Assembly (NCBI GenBank): GCA_016169945.1
Contig: JADLSH010000112.1
Coordinates: 1,054,001-1,118,000 of the forward strand
Direction: 5' to 3'
DNA from: Trachythela sp. YZ-2020
Lineage: Eukaryota; Cnidaria; Anthozoa; Malacalcyonacea; Clavulariidae
Length of the DNA: 64,000 nucleotides
Program-made: the position numbers and the translations under genes
Notes under the pieces: model-generated
The model's database searches: none
What the model was told of the DNA's origin: nothing
Seen by the model: the letters and a program-made list of their open reading frames with translations, nothing else
Shown: positions 12,253 through 23,262 of the stretch, in pieces
How positions within the stretch are numbered: the first letter of the stretch is position 1
Layout of the letters: each line of letters begins with the position of its first letter

Positions 12253-13243
12253 TTGTTATCTTTTCAAACAGTGCCTGTTTGGATCAAAGCTAATGGCAAG
12301 AAATTGAAAGTCAACGCCGTACTCGATGACGCAAGTAGTGCATCTTACATGAACGAAGACGTGGCTGGCGCGCTTGGATTATCTGTTCCATATGAACCAG
12401 TGACTGTTCAAGTTTTAAACAACAGCGTTGAGACATTCGATTCGATGCCAGTTGATGTGACATTAGAAAGTTGTGACGGTGGCGTGAAAGTTCCGTTTAG
12501 TGCCTTCACTTGTACACACCAGATAACCGGGAAGTATCGAGTAGTAGATTGGAGAAATCATCAAGACCGCTGGTCTCATTTACAAGTGTGCAATTTCCCC
12601 GAAGCCGCAACAGATAGACCACATAGACCTACACTATTCCCGCTGTGATATTAAAGGTCAGCCTGGTGAACCAATGGCACGCCTCGGACCATTGGGGTGG
12701 TCTTGTATTGGTCGTTTGAATAAAAAATATAATTATTCAATTCCAAGAACGAATTTGGCGTTCACCTTCTTCACAAGACCGAAAGTGTTTGATGAGATCA
12801 ACCAATCGTTGAAGAGATTCTGGGAAGTGGATTCCATGGCAACGATACTACCAACGAAAGTTATGACCAATGAAGAGAAGCCCGCATTAAACAAAGTTCG
12901 ACTACCGCTAGAGAATGACGGTGAACGATATCAAGTTGCGGTACCGTGGTTGAAAGATTATCCCACGTTCGAAAACAACTATGAAATGGCGGTTAGTCGG
13001 TTAGAGAATACAGAGAAAAGATTGTTGCTACAGAATGCTATCGGAGAAGCCTACGAAACAACGATTCAAGCCTACCAGAAGAAAGGATACCTCCGTAAAG
13101 TGGATCAATCCAAAGAAACGCAGCCAGAGGGAAAGGTGTGGTACCTTCCGCACTTTCCAATAGTCCATCAAAATAAGGCAACGACAAAGATGCGGATCAT
13201 CTTCGACGCATGTACGAGTAGCGAAGGTGCAAGTTGGAAATAA
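12253..13243 (+). pseudogene. pol: BEL/Pao protease and truncated RT
   Basis: The first segment (12253-12648) carries the retropepsin-like motif VLDDASSASYM. A frame change near 12640 leads to 12674-13243, which has the BEL RT N-terminal landmarks ARLGPLGWSCIG, LKRFWEVDS, RYQVAVPWLKDYPT, TEKRLLLQNA and WYLPHFPIVHQNK...RIIFDA. It ends abruptly after the FDA block, before the catalytic YxDD. The following 100 bp run into the polypurine tract, so a deletion has removed the rest of pol. The element could only move in trans. Confidence 0.9.
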
Positions 13244-13353
13244 TACGATGGTGAGATCGATAACGAAATTGGCCCCGTTAGGAATGGATTAATCAGTTGG
13301 AACTGTACGTATGTATGAGCTTGTCAGACTAATGCCTGTCAAGGAGGGGAGAA

Positions 13354-13582
13354 TGTTTAGAAGGAACTAATGAACCAGGAATTAATTATTATTCTTGCGG
13401 AACTAATCGAACGCTGTTAGTATTGTTGTTGAACATTCGTATCGTGTGTTTAATATATTAGCATTATGTAAAATAGACAAAAAAAAGTATAAAAAAGGCC
13501 GTAAACGGTTTGGATAGTTAGTTAGTATACAGTCGTTTTATAGTGAAATATATTGTCGAAATTGTAGTTGTTCTCGTGAACA
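13354..13582 (+). repeat. 3' LTR (BEL/Pao)
   Basis: This direct repeat of 10253-10481 is preceded immediately by the polypurine tract (about 13340-13353) and followed by the CAATG target duplication. Confidence 0.93.
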
Positions 13583-13587
13583 CAATG

Positions 13588-14296
13588 TGTATGACCAAAA
13601 GTGTCCCTTTTAGTTTGCTAACCATCATTGCATAATACGAACCAGTATGTGCCAACTGTTAAGCCCAGACTTGCCATTTGTTTCTGTTTAATCGAAGTTT
13701 GCAATCTCAAAACAATCCCCCATAGGTATATATATCATATATGTATAAATTATATTGTTGTACATGAAATAATGTTGCGATGGAATCTATATTTCATTCG
13801 AGCGACTCAGCATTATTTTATTGCATGCATGCATGCATGCATGCAGTGGCAAACACTTATCCTACAGTCTCCTGTCTAATTTCTGACAGGGAGGTTTATT
13901 AGCCTCCTTAGTGAGCATTCAAATTAGTGATTTTAACATATAGTCATTGGAAGGGTGCATGTATGTATTGCATATATTATATATTGGAAGATATGTGAGC
14001 CATTTACAAGCCACATCCCCCATGTAAAGTAATTCAAGAGGTATTTAGATTCTGGAATCCACACTGCATGGATTCCAGATTCCAAACCGCCAGATTCTGT
14101 ATTCCCAAGGCAGATTCCGAAGGTAATAAAATTTGAATTCCAGATTACCCTGGCGATAACACACGAGAAGTTTAGTTTGTTCTCACCATCTGCTAGAAAT
14201 CCCAGATAATACCAGACCTACAGCTTCTATTAGTATTATGGGTGAGAGATGTATATATCATTTAATATTTAAAAAATATTTGTCAATTTATATATA
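13588..14296. other. Non-genic stretch with GCAT microsatellite
   Basis: I see no exon. A (TGCA)n run lies at about 13822-13845, and a short run of AT-rich hairpins precedes the satellite copies that follow. Confidence 0.6.
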
Positions 14297-14706
14297 TACG
14301 AAGTCACTCGCATCTAGACTGCGTTACAAGCTGCACTGACGAGCCGTTGAACAGCGAAACATGCATGTCTGCAGATTTGACTATATATGCTCCTTCACTT
14401 GTGTTGTTGAGCACTCTGTGTGAGGTTAATTGGTGGCTATAAGCTATAATGCAAAAGCTCACTTCCCTTGTGGTCGTTTGAGCACTCTGGCCCCAAGACA
14501 CTTCACGCATGTCTGGATGCGCATGTGTCTGAGTATTGTACCACATGCGCTTGGTGAGGGCGAGAGTATGGTGTATAAATACGAAGTCACTCGCATCTAG
14601 ACTGCGTTACAAGCTGCACTGACGAGCCGTTGAATGGCGAAACATGCATGTCTGCAGATTTGACTATATATGCTCCTTCACTTGTGTTGTTGAGCACTCT
14701 GCGAGG
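14297..14706 (-). repeat. Inverted copies of the 281-bp unit
   Basis: About one and a half units of the array at 381-2100 lie here in reverse orientation. The left edge abuts a TATATATA run at about 14290-14297. The right edge stops inside the unit (AGCACTCTGCGAGGTTA). This shows the unit is dispersed as well as tandem. Confidence 0.9.
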
Positions 14707-14707
14707 T

Positions 14708-15090
14708 TATTATACCATTAACCGGCAAGTTTGGTCTAAATTTTTAGTAAAAAATTGTGTATATATACAGAGGCAGTCGTAAAAATGAAAATATATGCCC
14801 TGCAATTCCGGTGCAATGCTGTCTATTCCAGTTGCCAACCTTGGGCTAACCACAAATTCATGTGTATTAATTTACCAGGATAATGCTATAGTGTGTGTTA
14901 TTGTTGCCAATTTGTGTTATTGATGACAATGTGTACTTGTGGTTATCTTTTGGCAACTGTACTGTGTAGCTTAGATACCCAAATTTGCAAAGTTTAGAAT
15001 ATTACCATCTTTTGGTTAACCTATTAAGGTGCAATGCACATCTTTGCATCATACTACAATATTTCAGTCATTCTAATGCTAGTTGCTAGA
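14708..15090 (+). repeat. Interspersed repeat, copy 1
   Basis: This block is repeated in reverse orientation at 36148-36590. Shared landmarks are the ACCATTAACCGGCAAG start, the GTATATATACAGAGGCAGT segment, a partial tRNA-like GCAATTCCGGTGCAATGCTG and the AACCTATTAAGGTGCAATGCAC segment. The tRNA-like piece suggests a SINE-related non-autonomous element. Confidence 0.8.
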
Positions 15091-15091
15091 C

Positions 15092-15182
15092 ATCTAGATT
15101 TGTTGGCATCTCACTTGATTGAATAATAATTGAAGGGTTTTAAATATTATTCAATCGAGTGAGATGCCAACAAAATCTAGAT
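15092..15182. repeat. Foldback hairpin
   Basis: Arms of about 37 bp (15092-15128 and 15146-15182) are near-perfect inverted repeats around a 17-nt loop. It is a probable MITE remnant. Confidence 0.8.
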
Positions 15183-15253
15183 ATTTACCCACAACTTAAC
15201 ATGGCAGTAACCTAGTATATATACATGAACTTGTGGTTAGAACTCGACAACTA

Positions 15254-15390
15254 GACTCTGTAGCTCAGTTGGTTAGAGCGCTGCACCGGAATCGCAGGGT
15301 CGCAGGTTCGATTCCTGCCAGGGACCTATAGTTGCATTTTTCGCAGCTGTTCCTGGTTAGGTCCAATAAATGTATATAATTCACACTCAA
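15254..15390 (+). mobile_element. tRNA-derived SINE
   Basis: Positions 15254-15325 fold as a tRNA-like cloverleaf. The acceptor stem is 6/7 paired, with D-stem GCTC/GAGC, T-arm GCAGG-TTCGATT-CCTGC and box B GGTTCGATTCC. Position 33 is C instead of T, and the anticodon stem has a mismatch. The tail (GTTGCATTTTTCGCAGCTGTTCC and about 60 bp more) recurs after a second tRNA-like head at about 16240. A SINE head is therefore more likely than a working tRNA gene. Confidence 0.75.
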
Positions 15391-15401
15391 TAATTTTCCA
15401 T

Positions 15402-15486
15402 CTAGAAATGACTTGGAGGTTCTTCAATAATTGTTGTTGCAATTATCTCATCATCACCATCACTGCCAATATCATTCAAACCTAAA
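15402..15486 (-). other. Possible terminal coding exon
   Basis: On the minus strand an acceptor (TACTTTTTAG) is followed by an open acidic segment, LNDIGSDGDDEIIATTIIEEP, and a stop at 15402. A 36-nt candidate exon at about 15790-15825, ending at TTATTAG/GTGAGT, encodes GGNIDAAAQHLL, which resembles a UBA helix. Together they could be the end of a host gene. I could not connect further exons. Confidence 0.3.
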
Positions 15487-16019
15487 AAGTAAATATTGTA
15501 GTAGACATAGGAATTTTCAAACCATACCTGAGGCTGTGCTTTCAATGGGTTACATGCTGTATAAATGTATGTTAGACCAGGGAAACAATTAATCAACGTT
15601 TTTCACTCAAATCAATATCAAACAGTTATAATTTGATATTCTATCTTCCCAAAATGGTTTAGGCCTGGCTATTCTTTTTCATCATGTCTGTCTAGAACTG
15701 ACCACAAGAGACAATAACCGCAATTGGCAGGTTAAATTTGGTCCACCCATATTTGTAAAGATGGAAACACAGACTACCAGTTGAAACTCACCTAATAAAT
15801 GTTGTGCAGCAGCATCAATATTTCCACCTGTACTACAATTTCATCAGACGTAGCTGTTGGAACGTTGGAACCAACTCGTGCAATGTCCTCTTACCTTCAT
15901 AAGAACTAAATATGGAACAAAAGGCAATTAACAAAATACAGGTGGTAGTTTGGCTGCTTGTTTTTGCATGTCAATTGTGTCTGCTATCCATTTAAGGTTG
16001 TTTCACTCGATAGGACTTA

Positions 16020-16335
16020 AACTTGAAGGTTGTTTGTTGATGGAATTATGAGTGATAAATATATACAGCTTTTTGAAACCTAACCAGAACAGCAGCAGCA
16101 AAGGAATGCAACTCTAATGGTCCTCCAGTAGGAATAGAACCTACGTCCCTGCGATTCCAATGCAGTGCTCTGACGACTGAGCTACAAAAATTCAACTTGC
16201 AGCGGTGCAGGTTCGATTCCTGCTGGAGAACCTTAGAGTTGCAATTTTTTGCAGCAGTTCCCGGTATAAGGTTTGAACAAATTGTATATATTTATCACTC
16301 ATAATTCCATCAACAAACAACCTTCAACTCCCATT
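16020..16335. mobile_element. Inverted SINE pair
   Basis: A minus-strand SINE (about 16190 to 16020) and a plus-strand SINE (about 16195 to 16335) lie head to head. They share the tRNA-like promoter, the TAGAGTTGCA...GCAGCAGTTCC tail and the final segment reading TTATCACTCATAATTCCATC on the plus strand. The plus copy lacks the 5' half of the tRNA head (no box A). A transcript across the pair would fold into a hairpin of about 130 bp. Confidence 0.75.
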
Positions 16336-16798
16336 GAGTGAAAATGAAAAAACAATTTATTATATAAGTAACATACAAATGTGACAAGTTCTTACTGGGA
16401 ATTTTCACCTTCGTCATTTCTGTGAAACATGTTTAAGATGGACGGTGTTTCTTTTCGTCTACAAAAATATTGGATATCATTGAGAAAGATGTCTTCTTAC
16501 ATAATGATGAGGTAATGCTGTACTATGAATTATGAACAACTACCATACCCTACCCTACAGCCCATTGGTACCACAACATGACATGTCAAACATGAAATTA
16601 CAGGCCCCAAATCATTATAAAATGTAAAGAACATGACCTACTGTAGATGCTGGATAGCTGTAAATTCTAAAAGATAACATGTCCTATTCCATATATCCAG
16701 GTTACTTTTAACATTCTCTTTTTGCCTCTGACGAATAAAGTGGAGTGAAAGTAAGTGCTATATACAGTAAAAGTAGTATATAGTGCTCTCTTCTTTAC

Positions 16799-16900
16799 AG
16801 TTTGAGAATCTCCCTCATGATAAACCTGCAAACGAGGATCTTAAGAATCAGTTTGAGAATGTCCCTCATGATGAACTTGCAAACGATGATCTTAAGAATG
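16799..16900 (+). repeat. 51-bp tandem duplication
   Basis: Two adjacent copies of a unit starting AGTTTGAGAATNTCCCTCAT differ at a few bases. A segment at about 16960-17050 then resembles the 3' end of the Penelope remnant near 22750-22840 (shared GAAGTTCTNATTGTATTTTTCAG). Confidence 0.7.
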
Positions 16901-17204
16901 CAATTGCGCCCAACTAACTAATTGGCTACTAACTTCCAGGCCAAAGCCCTTCGCTTGAAACATCGAAGTTCTTATTGTATTTTTCAGATAGATTGATCCT
17001 ACTCAACTGCAGAATCTTCGTATAAAAGACTCTACCTACACTGGCACCGTACGTGCAAGATAGATATTACAACATTAATATGCAGGTGGTATCTAGGTGG
17101 TATCTAAGGCTGAATATCGAATGTTGAAAATGTATGTAGATGGAAATTCCAAGCGAGTATGATATATATATATATCTTTTTTACACCTAACAAGTAGCAT
17201 AAGC

Positions 17205-17290
17205 AAAAAATGCACCTATAGGCCGGAATCGAACCTGCGGGTTTGCCATTCCAGTGTGGCATTCTGCCAACTGAGCTGCACAGTGCAGTT
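17205..17290 (-). mobile_element. tRNA-like SINE head
   Basis: The minus strand reads as a tRNA-like head with box A AGCTCAGTTGGCAGAA and box B GGTTCGATTCC. It is flanked by short CAGTTGAGTGCAGTTGAG direct repeats. The tail is short. Confidence 0.6.
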
Positions 17291-17329
17291 GAGTGCAGTT
17301 GAGAGTGGTATTTAAGGTGGTATAATTAT

Positions 17330-17715
17330 TGAGACAGGACAGACTGGGAACGCGTGGAGGGGGAGTTGGTGTTTACATTCGGGCTCCATTAAAGGCAAGG
17401 CTCCACTTCAGGGTTCCATCAGTTCTGGTTACAAATACAACACAAGAAGATAAGATCATTCGTGATTTGTGTGACATATAGACCGCCAGATTGTCCAGTA
17501 TCTTGCTTCGAAGATCTGTTGAAACCTAGTTTTATTAACGCTCTTACATTTAACAAACCCACACAGTTTTAGGAGATCTAAATTGCAACTTACTACAGAA
17601 ATGCCCCGAAAACAAGGCATTGGTTCATTTTGCATCTGAGTTAAACCTTAAACAACTTACCAAGTCACCAACTAGGATTACTGAAACTTGGGAAGAAATT
17701 ATTTCGCTGGCCTCA
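17330..17715 (+). pseudogene. LINE endonuclease fragment
   Basis: Broken frames carry GGGVGVYIRAPL, then YRPPD-like residues, then the APE endonuclease core LGDLNCNLL and TKSPTRITETWEEII. This order is typical of CR1/Jockey-type apurinic endonuclease domains. There are several frameshifts and stops and no RT is adjacent, so it is a dead fragment. Confidence 0.7.
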
Positions 17716-18817
17716 AAATGACATTATGTCATTGTTATAACAAAGAACGATTATGGCCGATTAGGACTTTTGCCGATTTTAAACGAACTCGTGAATGCGC
17801 TAAGATTGCAATAGATTGTAAATATTGTAATTAAATACAAGTATCTTACTGTATATTTTTACTATACTGATAAAGATAGATTTTTGTATGATTTGTTTTA
17901 TTTAAAATTTAAGAGGGTTCATCATATTTGCTTGTTTGTACGAGACTGAATTAGAATTTTATTTTACTGTATAGTGTATTATATTTAACTCTTTCTGGTC
18001 GGTCGCATTTTAATTATGTTGTCGCAAGTTGTCGCAAGAGCACTTTGAGTACGATCTCCTTTGCAAAATATTTACCCCCTGGCAAACACCATTGGAATCC
18101 TTACAAAATAAGCTTTTTAACAGTGGGCTATTTTGCCAACTAAACATTACAGAATCAAAAATACTAAAAGTTTAATCCCAAACATACCTCCAGTCATACT
18201 TCAGTTCAACTCAAACAGTCTTTAATATCTTTTCATATGTTTATTATATCCACAGACTTCTAATGGTCGAAATTTAGCTTTTTATCTGTGTCTTTATTTG
18301 GTAAAACTTGGCTGTGATACGGCGAATAGAAATATTTATTTTGAATTTTTTTTATTTATCGGGAATTTTCCAGCATGCGTGCGCTTGCCGTAGTTTGACT
18401 ATATATGGTTTGCCCACACGCTTCAGTCCTGACAAAAAAATCTTATATAGGGTATTGTACCCTGGGGAATTAATTCCGGCCACTTGAAAACCATAGCAAC
18501 AGTCTTTGCTTGTGTTTGGGCCTTTTCCGGTTGTTTTTGTCTGAAATTCCGGTTTGACCCGTACGCTACATTTCAAATTTCGCCGTAACTTTGTCAATTT
18601 TTATTGTGTTTCTTTGCAAGTTGGTCAGTATGTACTGTTATTAAAGCTCTATAAAACGGTGTATTAGCGAATATCACACGGTTTTTAAAACAGAAGTTAT
18701 AATCGACCAAAGGTACTGAATATAAAATTAGTTTACGATAATAATAAATATCAGATTACAAAGGTGTTAAAACTCACAGAGATCTGTAAAACACTGTGTT
18801 TAGCGATTTGTTTGGCA
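17716..18817. other. Non-genic stretch
   Basis: No exon is recognisable. A minus-strand open frame at 18352-18597 has no familiar motif and sits in repetitive sequence. Confidence 0.45.
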
Positions 18818-18947
18818 TTAGCCAAGAACAGGTGTGTTTGCTGAATCGATTGGTGATCGATTGGAGGTATTTTCGTCCGTTTTGGGCAAGGGGCGCCAAA
18901 GATACAAGCGCTCAAAGTCATCATCCTTTGGCGGTTGATATTCAACG
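18818..18947 (-). other. Candidate 3' terminal exon
   Basis: On the minus strand a strong acceptor with branch-like TTAAC and pyrimidines (CTCTTTCTTCACGCTAG) precedes an open segment EYQPPKDDDFERLYLWRPLP, then a Ser/Asn-rich tail and TAA at 18820-18818. Composition is protein-like. I do not recognise the family and found no partner exon. Confidence 0.3.
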
Positions 18948-19265
18948 CTAGCGTGAAGAAAGAGTTAATAAAATAAATACAGATTAGAATATAATATGGG
19001 CAGCATCTCATTGTATTAAATGCACGTAATATTATTCCTTCATCGCCCTCCAATTGTTGTCAAAACATGCAATTATAGTCTATAATAAATTTATATTAGT
19101 CTGACTTTACTCTTTATATTAGTGACCTTACATAAACTATAGTCATTCATTTTATATCAAGGACATTCGTTTTAAATAAAGTACCTGCAACAGGGTTAAT
19201 AATTAAATTAGTTTTTATGCAGAAATAAAAAAAAACGGTGTGCGAATCAGAGCAAATCTTGGAAT

Positions 19266-19428
19266 ATGGCAGCAGAAAACGTTATCCAAGCAGCGGGATT
19301 TACGCATATAGCAGATAGTTTTGGGTATGTGCAGAATGAGTTAGATGTGTTTGAGGTTTTGAGAGAGTTTGAGACATCAACAGTGACGAAATATTGCTTT
19401 TATTATAGTAAATGTTATGGCATCAAAG
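19266..19428 (+). other. Candidate first coding exon
   Basis: ATG at 19266 opens MAAENVIQAAGFTHIADSFG... and the exon ends at an excellent donor, AAAG/GTAAGTAT. A possible second exon starts after TACCTTCAG at about 19540 and reads KVPMFILMPKFDSQYAYLTP before a stop. It resembles short N-terminal exons of transposon-associated cnidarian genes, but I cannot name it. Confidence 0.4.
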
Positions 19429-19919
19429 GTAAGTATATATTAAAGACATTAAATAAATAAAAGTTGGTTGCCTACTTGGTTCATTCTCAAGTGACTGTTT
19501 ATACCATTGAACTAAATATAACTGGAATGCTACCTTCAGATAAAGTGCCTATGTTCATTTTGATGCCAAAATTTGACTCCCAATACGCGTATTTGACTCC
19601 CAGCCACACATATTAGAGGTATTGGGCGATGCATTTGTGACTTTGCATCACGATTTCCACGCATGTGAAACTGAAAAAATTGGCTTCAATTTTCTGGCCG
19701 GGGGTAGCGTTCTAGGTATAGTTAATTATTTAGTTAATGCTTTATACAGTGGATGCATGTCTTGTGTTTATACAGAATGAGAAAAGAATACTTCAATCAT
19801 TGTCCATTGACTTTGATAGAACACGGTGGTATAATAATCTCTTGTTTAATAGTTTAGTTTAATACTAAATTTCCATACAGGCATATAATTACAGTAAGAA
19901 TTTTGACAGATTACTTATA

Positions 19920-20335
19920 CACTTAATGAACTTGTGAACTGCTACCGCGACATCCTAGCTCAGGCCCTCGATCGGCATGCACCTCTGTGCACGAAAATTA
20001 TAAAATCCAGATCACTAATCCCATGGTTTAATGCGGATATTAAACTGGCAAGGCGCAAGAGGAGGAAAGCTGAGAGAAAATGGTGCCCTACTGGCTGCAT
20101 GGAAGATATGAAGAATAATACAAACAAGCTAATGAATGAAGCCTGTTGTCAGTTTTTGCTGGCGCAAAGAAATTACTAAACCATGGAGACAAAAGAGTAG
20201 CATTTCCTCCCTCCATCGATAAACTCAAATACGCCAATCAACTGGGAAATTATTTTGTTTATATGGTACACGAAATACCCGAGATTGAAGTTCAGAACGC
20301 CTCCAGTTCATTCCCCATCATGATGGTTTGAGAGC
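19920..20335 (+). pseudogene. LINE fragment (EN-RT linker)
   Basis: The frame at 19934-20179 has LDRHAPLCTKIIKSRSLIPW and the basic block ARRKRRKAERKW. This is the conserved region between endonuclease and RT of CR1/Jockey-like elements. A frame change near 20150 continues as KKLLNHGDKRVAFPP...YANQLGNYFV. The fragment then stops where Penelope sequence begins. Confidence 0.8.
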
Positions 20336-20650
20336 ACTCAAATTCTTCTTAGATAAGCACCCCAACCAGGAACCGTCTACCACTGTTTTGATCCGTTTTG
20401 CTGAATTAGTGCTCACCCTCAACAATTTTTCATTTGATGGTGAGCATTATCCCAACGAATAAGTGGTGTAGCCATGGGAACCAAAATGGGTCCCAACTAT
20501 GCCAATTTATTTGTTGGTTTTGTGGAAAAGCAGATATTTGAGCAATACACTGATCCCATACCTGATTACCTTGGTAGGTACATTGATGACTGTCTCGGCA
20601 CAGCATCCTGTTCCACCCAGCACTCCAGTTTACGTGGGAGATCAGTGAGA
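20336..20650 (+). pseudogene. Penelope-like RT fragment
   Basis: The reading runs from about 20336 (ALKFFLDKHPNQEPSTT...) through VAMGTKMGPNYANLFVGFVE to the catalytic YIDDCLG at about 20578-20598. One stop interrupts it near 20461. The GTKMGP-YANLF and YIDD motifs are diagnostic of Penelope-like elements. It is cut off by LINE sequence in the opposite orientation. Confidence 0.88.
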
Positions 20651-20664
20651 TCAGTGTATCGTTC

Positions 20665-22240
20665 TTAATTTATATCGTGCAAATTCAATAATACAATTTT
20701 CAAATACGCCTTACAACAATAAATAAAATAAATAGAAAAATTTACATAAAACTATATAATAGTTACAGAAGATGTGAATGATAATAGTACAATTAAATAA
20801 ATAAATAGAACAATAATATTAAATCTAAGCTATAATCTAATAAAAAGCCTGTCTAAAAAGAAATGTCTTAAGATCTTGCTTAAATACATTAAAATCGGAG
20901 ATACTCCTAAGATTCAATGGCAATACGTTCCATAGTTTTGGTGCAGCAGCCATGAAGGCTCTATCACCAAGAGTGGACAATGTCTTAAAATTTGGCGGAC
21001 ATAAAAGAAGTTTGTTATTTGATCTGAGGCTATAAGAAGAGTTCGTTTTAAAAGTTATTAGTTCAGTTATATAATTAGGGGCAGTTCCATGAATTTCTTT
21101 AAGCGTAAGTATAATTTTATCTTATACTCAATTCGGAATTTGACTGGCAACCAGTGCAACTCATGCAACAGCGGGGTAATATGGTTAAATCGAGGCGCAC
21201 GGTAAAAGAACTCTTGCAGCAGCATTCTGAACACGTTGCAGTTTGGCAATAGCATTGTTCGGTAGTCCATATAACAGTCCATTACAATAGTCTGGCTGGC
21301 TGGTGACGAGTGCATGAACGAGTTTATCTGTTGATTCTCTGCTTAAATACTTGCGGATTCTTCTTATGTTATGCAGATGATAAAAAGCTGTTCTACAGGT
21401 CTTAGTGATGTGGTTATTCAAGTTGAAAGTACGGTCGAACCAGGTGCCTAAGTTCCTAATAGGTTCTTCGGATGGTGAAATCACAGACTCGCTAACGGTT
21501 AGAGTAAAGTTCTTAACTTTGGCGAGCTGAGCTTTTGTCCCAATTAACACGAATTCCGTCTTATCATCGTTTATCATCAGCTCATCAGTTATCATCCAAT
21601 TCCGAATGTCTCACAGACAATTCTCCATAGCTATAATGGTGGCATCCTGAGCAGCATAATTACTTGGCTTAAATGCAAGATATAAAGTGTGCCATCAGCA
21701 AAACAATGCGCAGTGGGTAAATGGTGTCGAATTACATCAAACAGTTTGCTTGTGTACAGGATAAACAACAATGGGCCTAGACAAGACCCTTGTGGCACAC
21801 CATACTTCAAATCAAAACTGTTCGACTTTACATTATCTATGACTACACAATGGGATCTGTTCAATAGATATGATCGAAACCAGGCAAGCACATTATCACA
21901 AACCCCAAACTTATGTTTAAGACGCCTCAACAATATGTCGTGGTCCACTGTATCAAATACAGCGCTAAGATCTAGGAACTCCAACAGAGTCCCATGTTTT
22001 TTATTCATATTTATGAGAATGTCATTGCGTGTGCGCAACAATGCCATTTCGGTACTGTGGAATTTACGATAGGCTGATTGAAATTCAGGAAACAGATGAT
22101 TGGTGAACAGGTGGCCATAGATTTGCTTAGCGGCAACCTTTTCAGTAACCTTAGACAAGAACGCAAGGTTACTAAGAGGGCGATAGTTCTTTTTTATCAA
22201 GTCCATGTTAGACTTTTTAAGCTTGGGTCTGACTAGCGCT
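20665..22240 (-). pseudogene. CR1/Jockey-like LINE RT, minus strand
   Basis: The minus strand encodes RT blocks from 22206 down: NYRPLSNLAFLSKVTEKVA, FQSAYRKFHSTEMALL, LDLSAVFDTVDHDILL and YGVPQGSCLGPLLFILY. FADGTLY stands where FADDT is expected, so the second catalytic Asp is lost. A frame change gives 21595-21185 with the thumb and C-terminal part (LGTWFDRTFNLNNHI, YCNGLLYGLPNNAIAKLQ). A 3' UTR-like AT-rich stretch continues to about 20665. The RT is dead. It lies within the Penelope element. Confidence 0.88.
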
Positions 22241-22253
22241 TCTTTCTAGATGT

Positions 22254-22302
22254 CAAGGTTCGGCCTCATGTGGTCCTTCTAGTCATTTCCTATTCTATGC
22301 TT
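22254..22302. mobile_element. MITE right-end fragment
   Basis: This matches the right end of the MITE at 23639-23873 (AAGGTTCGGC...CTAGTCATTTCCTATTCTATG). It lies exactly at the boundary between the LINE and the returning Penelope sequence. Confidence 0.75.
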
Positions 22303-22850
22303 GTGATGTGAAGCTGTGTAAAACCTGTAAGTATATAGATTCTTCCACAACAATTTCGGCACCAAAATCTAAGTACACTATTAAGCACCATTTCATGTGC
22401 ACCTCCTCTCAGCTCATCCACTGTATTTCATGCAGTAAATGTGAGATGCTGTATATTGGTGAAACTGGTAGATAATTAAGGATAAGGTTTGGTGAGCATC
22501 GTTGTACTGTTGTAAACAATTATGCTAAACAACCTGTTGCCAGACATTTCAACACTGGCAATCACAGTGTTTCAGATATGAAAATTCGAGCTCTGTGTCC
22601 CATTTCTGGTAGTAATGATAGCCGCAAAAGGCAAGAAATGTGCCTCATTTCCCAACTTGGCACCATTCATCCTCTCGGCATTAATGAGCGCCTCTTACAT
22701 GTAACTCCTATCTGTTTATGCCTGCCATCAGCAGATACTCTACATCTCATCGAAGTTCTCATTGTATTTTTCAGGTCGTTTTACACAACAGTCAACCGCT
22801 GTATTTGCTATACTCTACCCACACTGGCACTGCATGTTACGAATTAGCAT
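22303..22850 (+). pseudogene. Penelope-like GIY-YIG endonuclease fragment
   Basis: The reading shows the Cys-rich CDVKLCKTCKYI segment, KHHFMCTSSQLIHCISC, then the GIY-YIG core MLYIGETGR, one in-frame stop, LRIRFGEHR, ARHFNTGNHSV and finally QLGTIHPLGINERL. This is the C-terminal endonuclease that nicks target DNA. It is separated from its RT by LINE and MITE insertions and a deletion. Confidence 0.88.
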
Positions 22851-22954
22851 TCAATACCTTCAGGTATGTTCCAGTTAGCCCACCTACAACACTGTGACAT
22901 CTATTGAAAGCCGCCTATTCATCAATAAGAAATTCACAAATGATCCAATACAAA

Positions 22955-23262
22955 GCTACTAACCTTCTATCTGCTTTTGCCAAAATACTGATGCCATCAT
23001 GCTTCTCTAACTCAAGTAAATGCCGATTTATTCCATAAGTACAAACTTTTCGGCAGGTACTGTTCACCATTTTGCTTTGCTACTTCTGTTACGAACTTAC
23101 ATAACCAGAAGTTTAACAAATACATTGTCATTACATGTATAGGCACTCTTAAGTTTTGTACATTTGCCAAGACCACTCCCTCAAAGCCAACGGTGTCTTT
23201 CATGGCTATTCTGTTTGAGCGAGTAGATTGCCATTCTTCAAAAACCTTGCGCCAGTGCAACT
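22955..23262 (-). pseudogene. QRICH1/KIAA1958-like fragment
   Basis: The minus strand has LNFWLCKFVTEVAKQNGEQY and PKSLY, then in a shifted frame GINRHLLELEKHDG. The order LN-W-L-F--E--K--G--Y---L---I--H matches the N-terminal part of QRICH1/ZMYM/KIAA1958-type proteins, which derive from Crypton tyrosine recombinases. At least one frameshift is present. Confidence 0.6.

Larger units (their letters stand above)
10253..13582 (+). mobile_element. BEL/Pao LTR retrotransposon, internally deleted
   Basis: Direct 229-bp LTRs are flanked by a perfect 5-bp target duplication CAATG (10248-10252 and 13583-13587). The LTRs start TGTTTAG and end GAACA. A primer-binding-like site TGGTAGCAGG follows the left LTR at 10486. 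A polypurine tract AAGGAGGGGAGAA lies directly before the right LTR. The internal region encodes Gag with two zinc knuckles, a protease and the start of RT, then stops at about 13245. The RT core, RNase H and integrase are missing. The LTRs differ at about six positions, so insertion is moderately recent. Confidence 0.95.

Noticed and set aside
15254..15325. Functional tRNA gene
   Set aside because: The cloverleaf is close, but position 33 is C, the stems have mismatches and a SINE tail follows that is shared with nearby copies.
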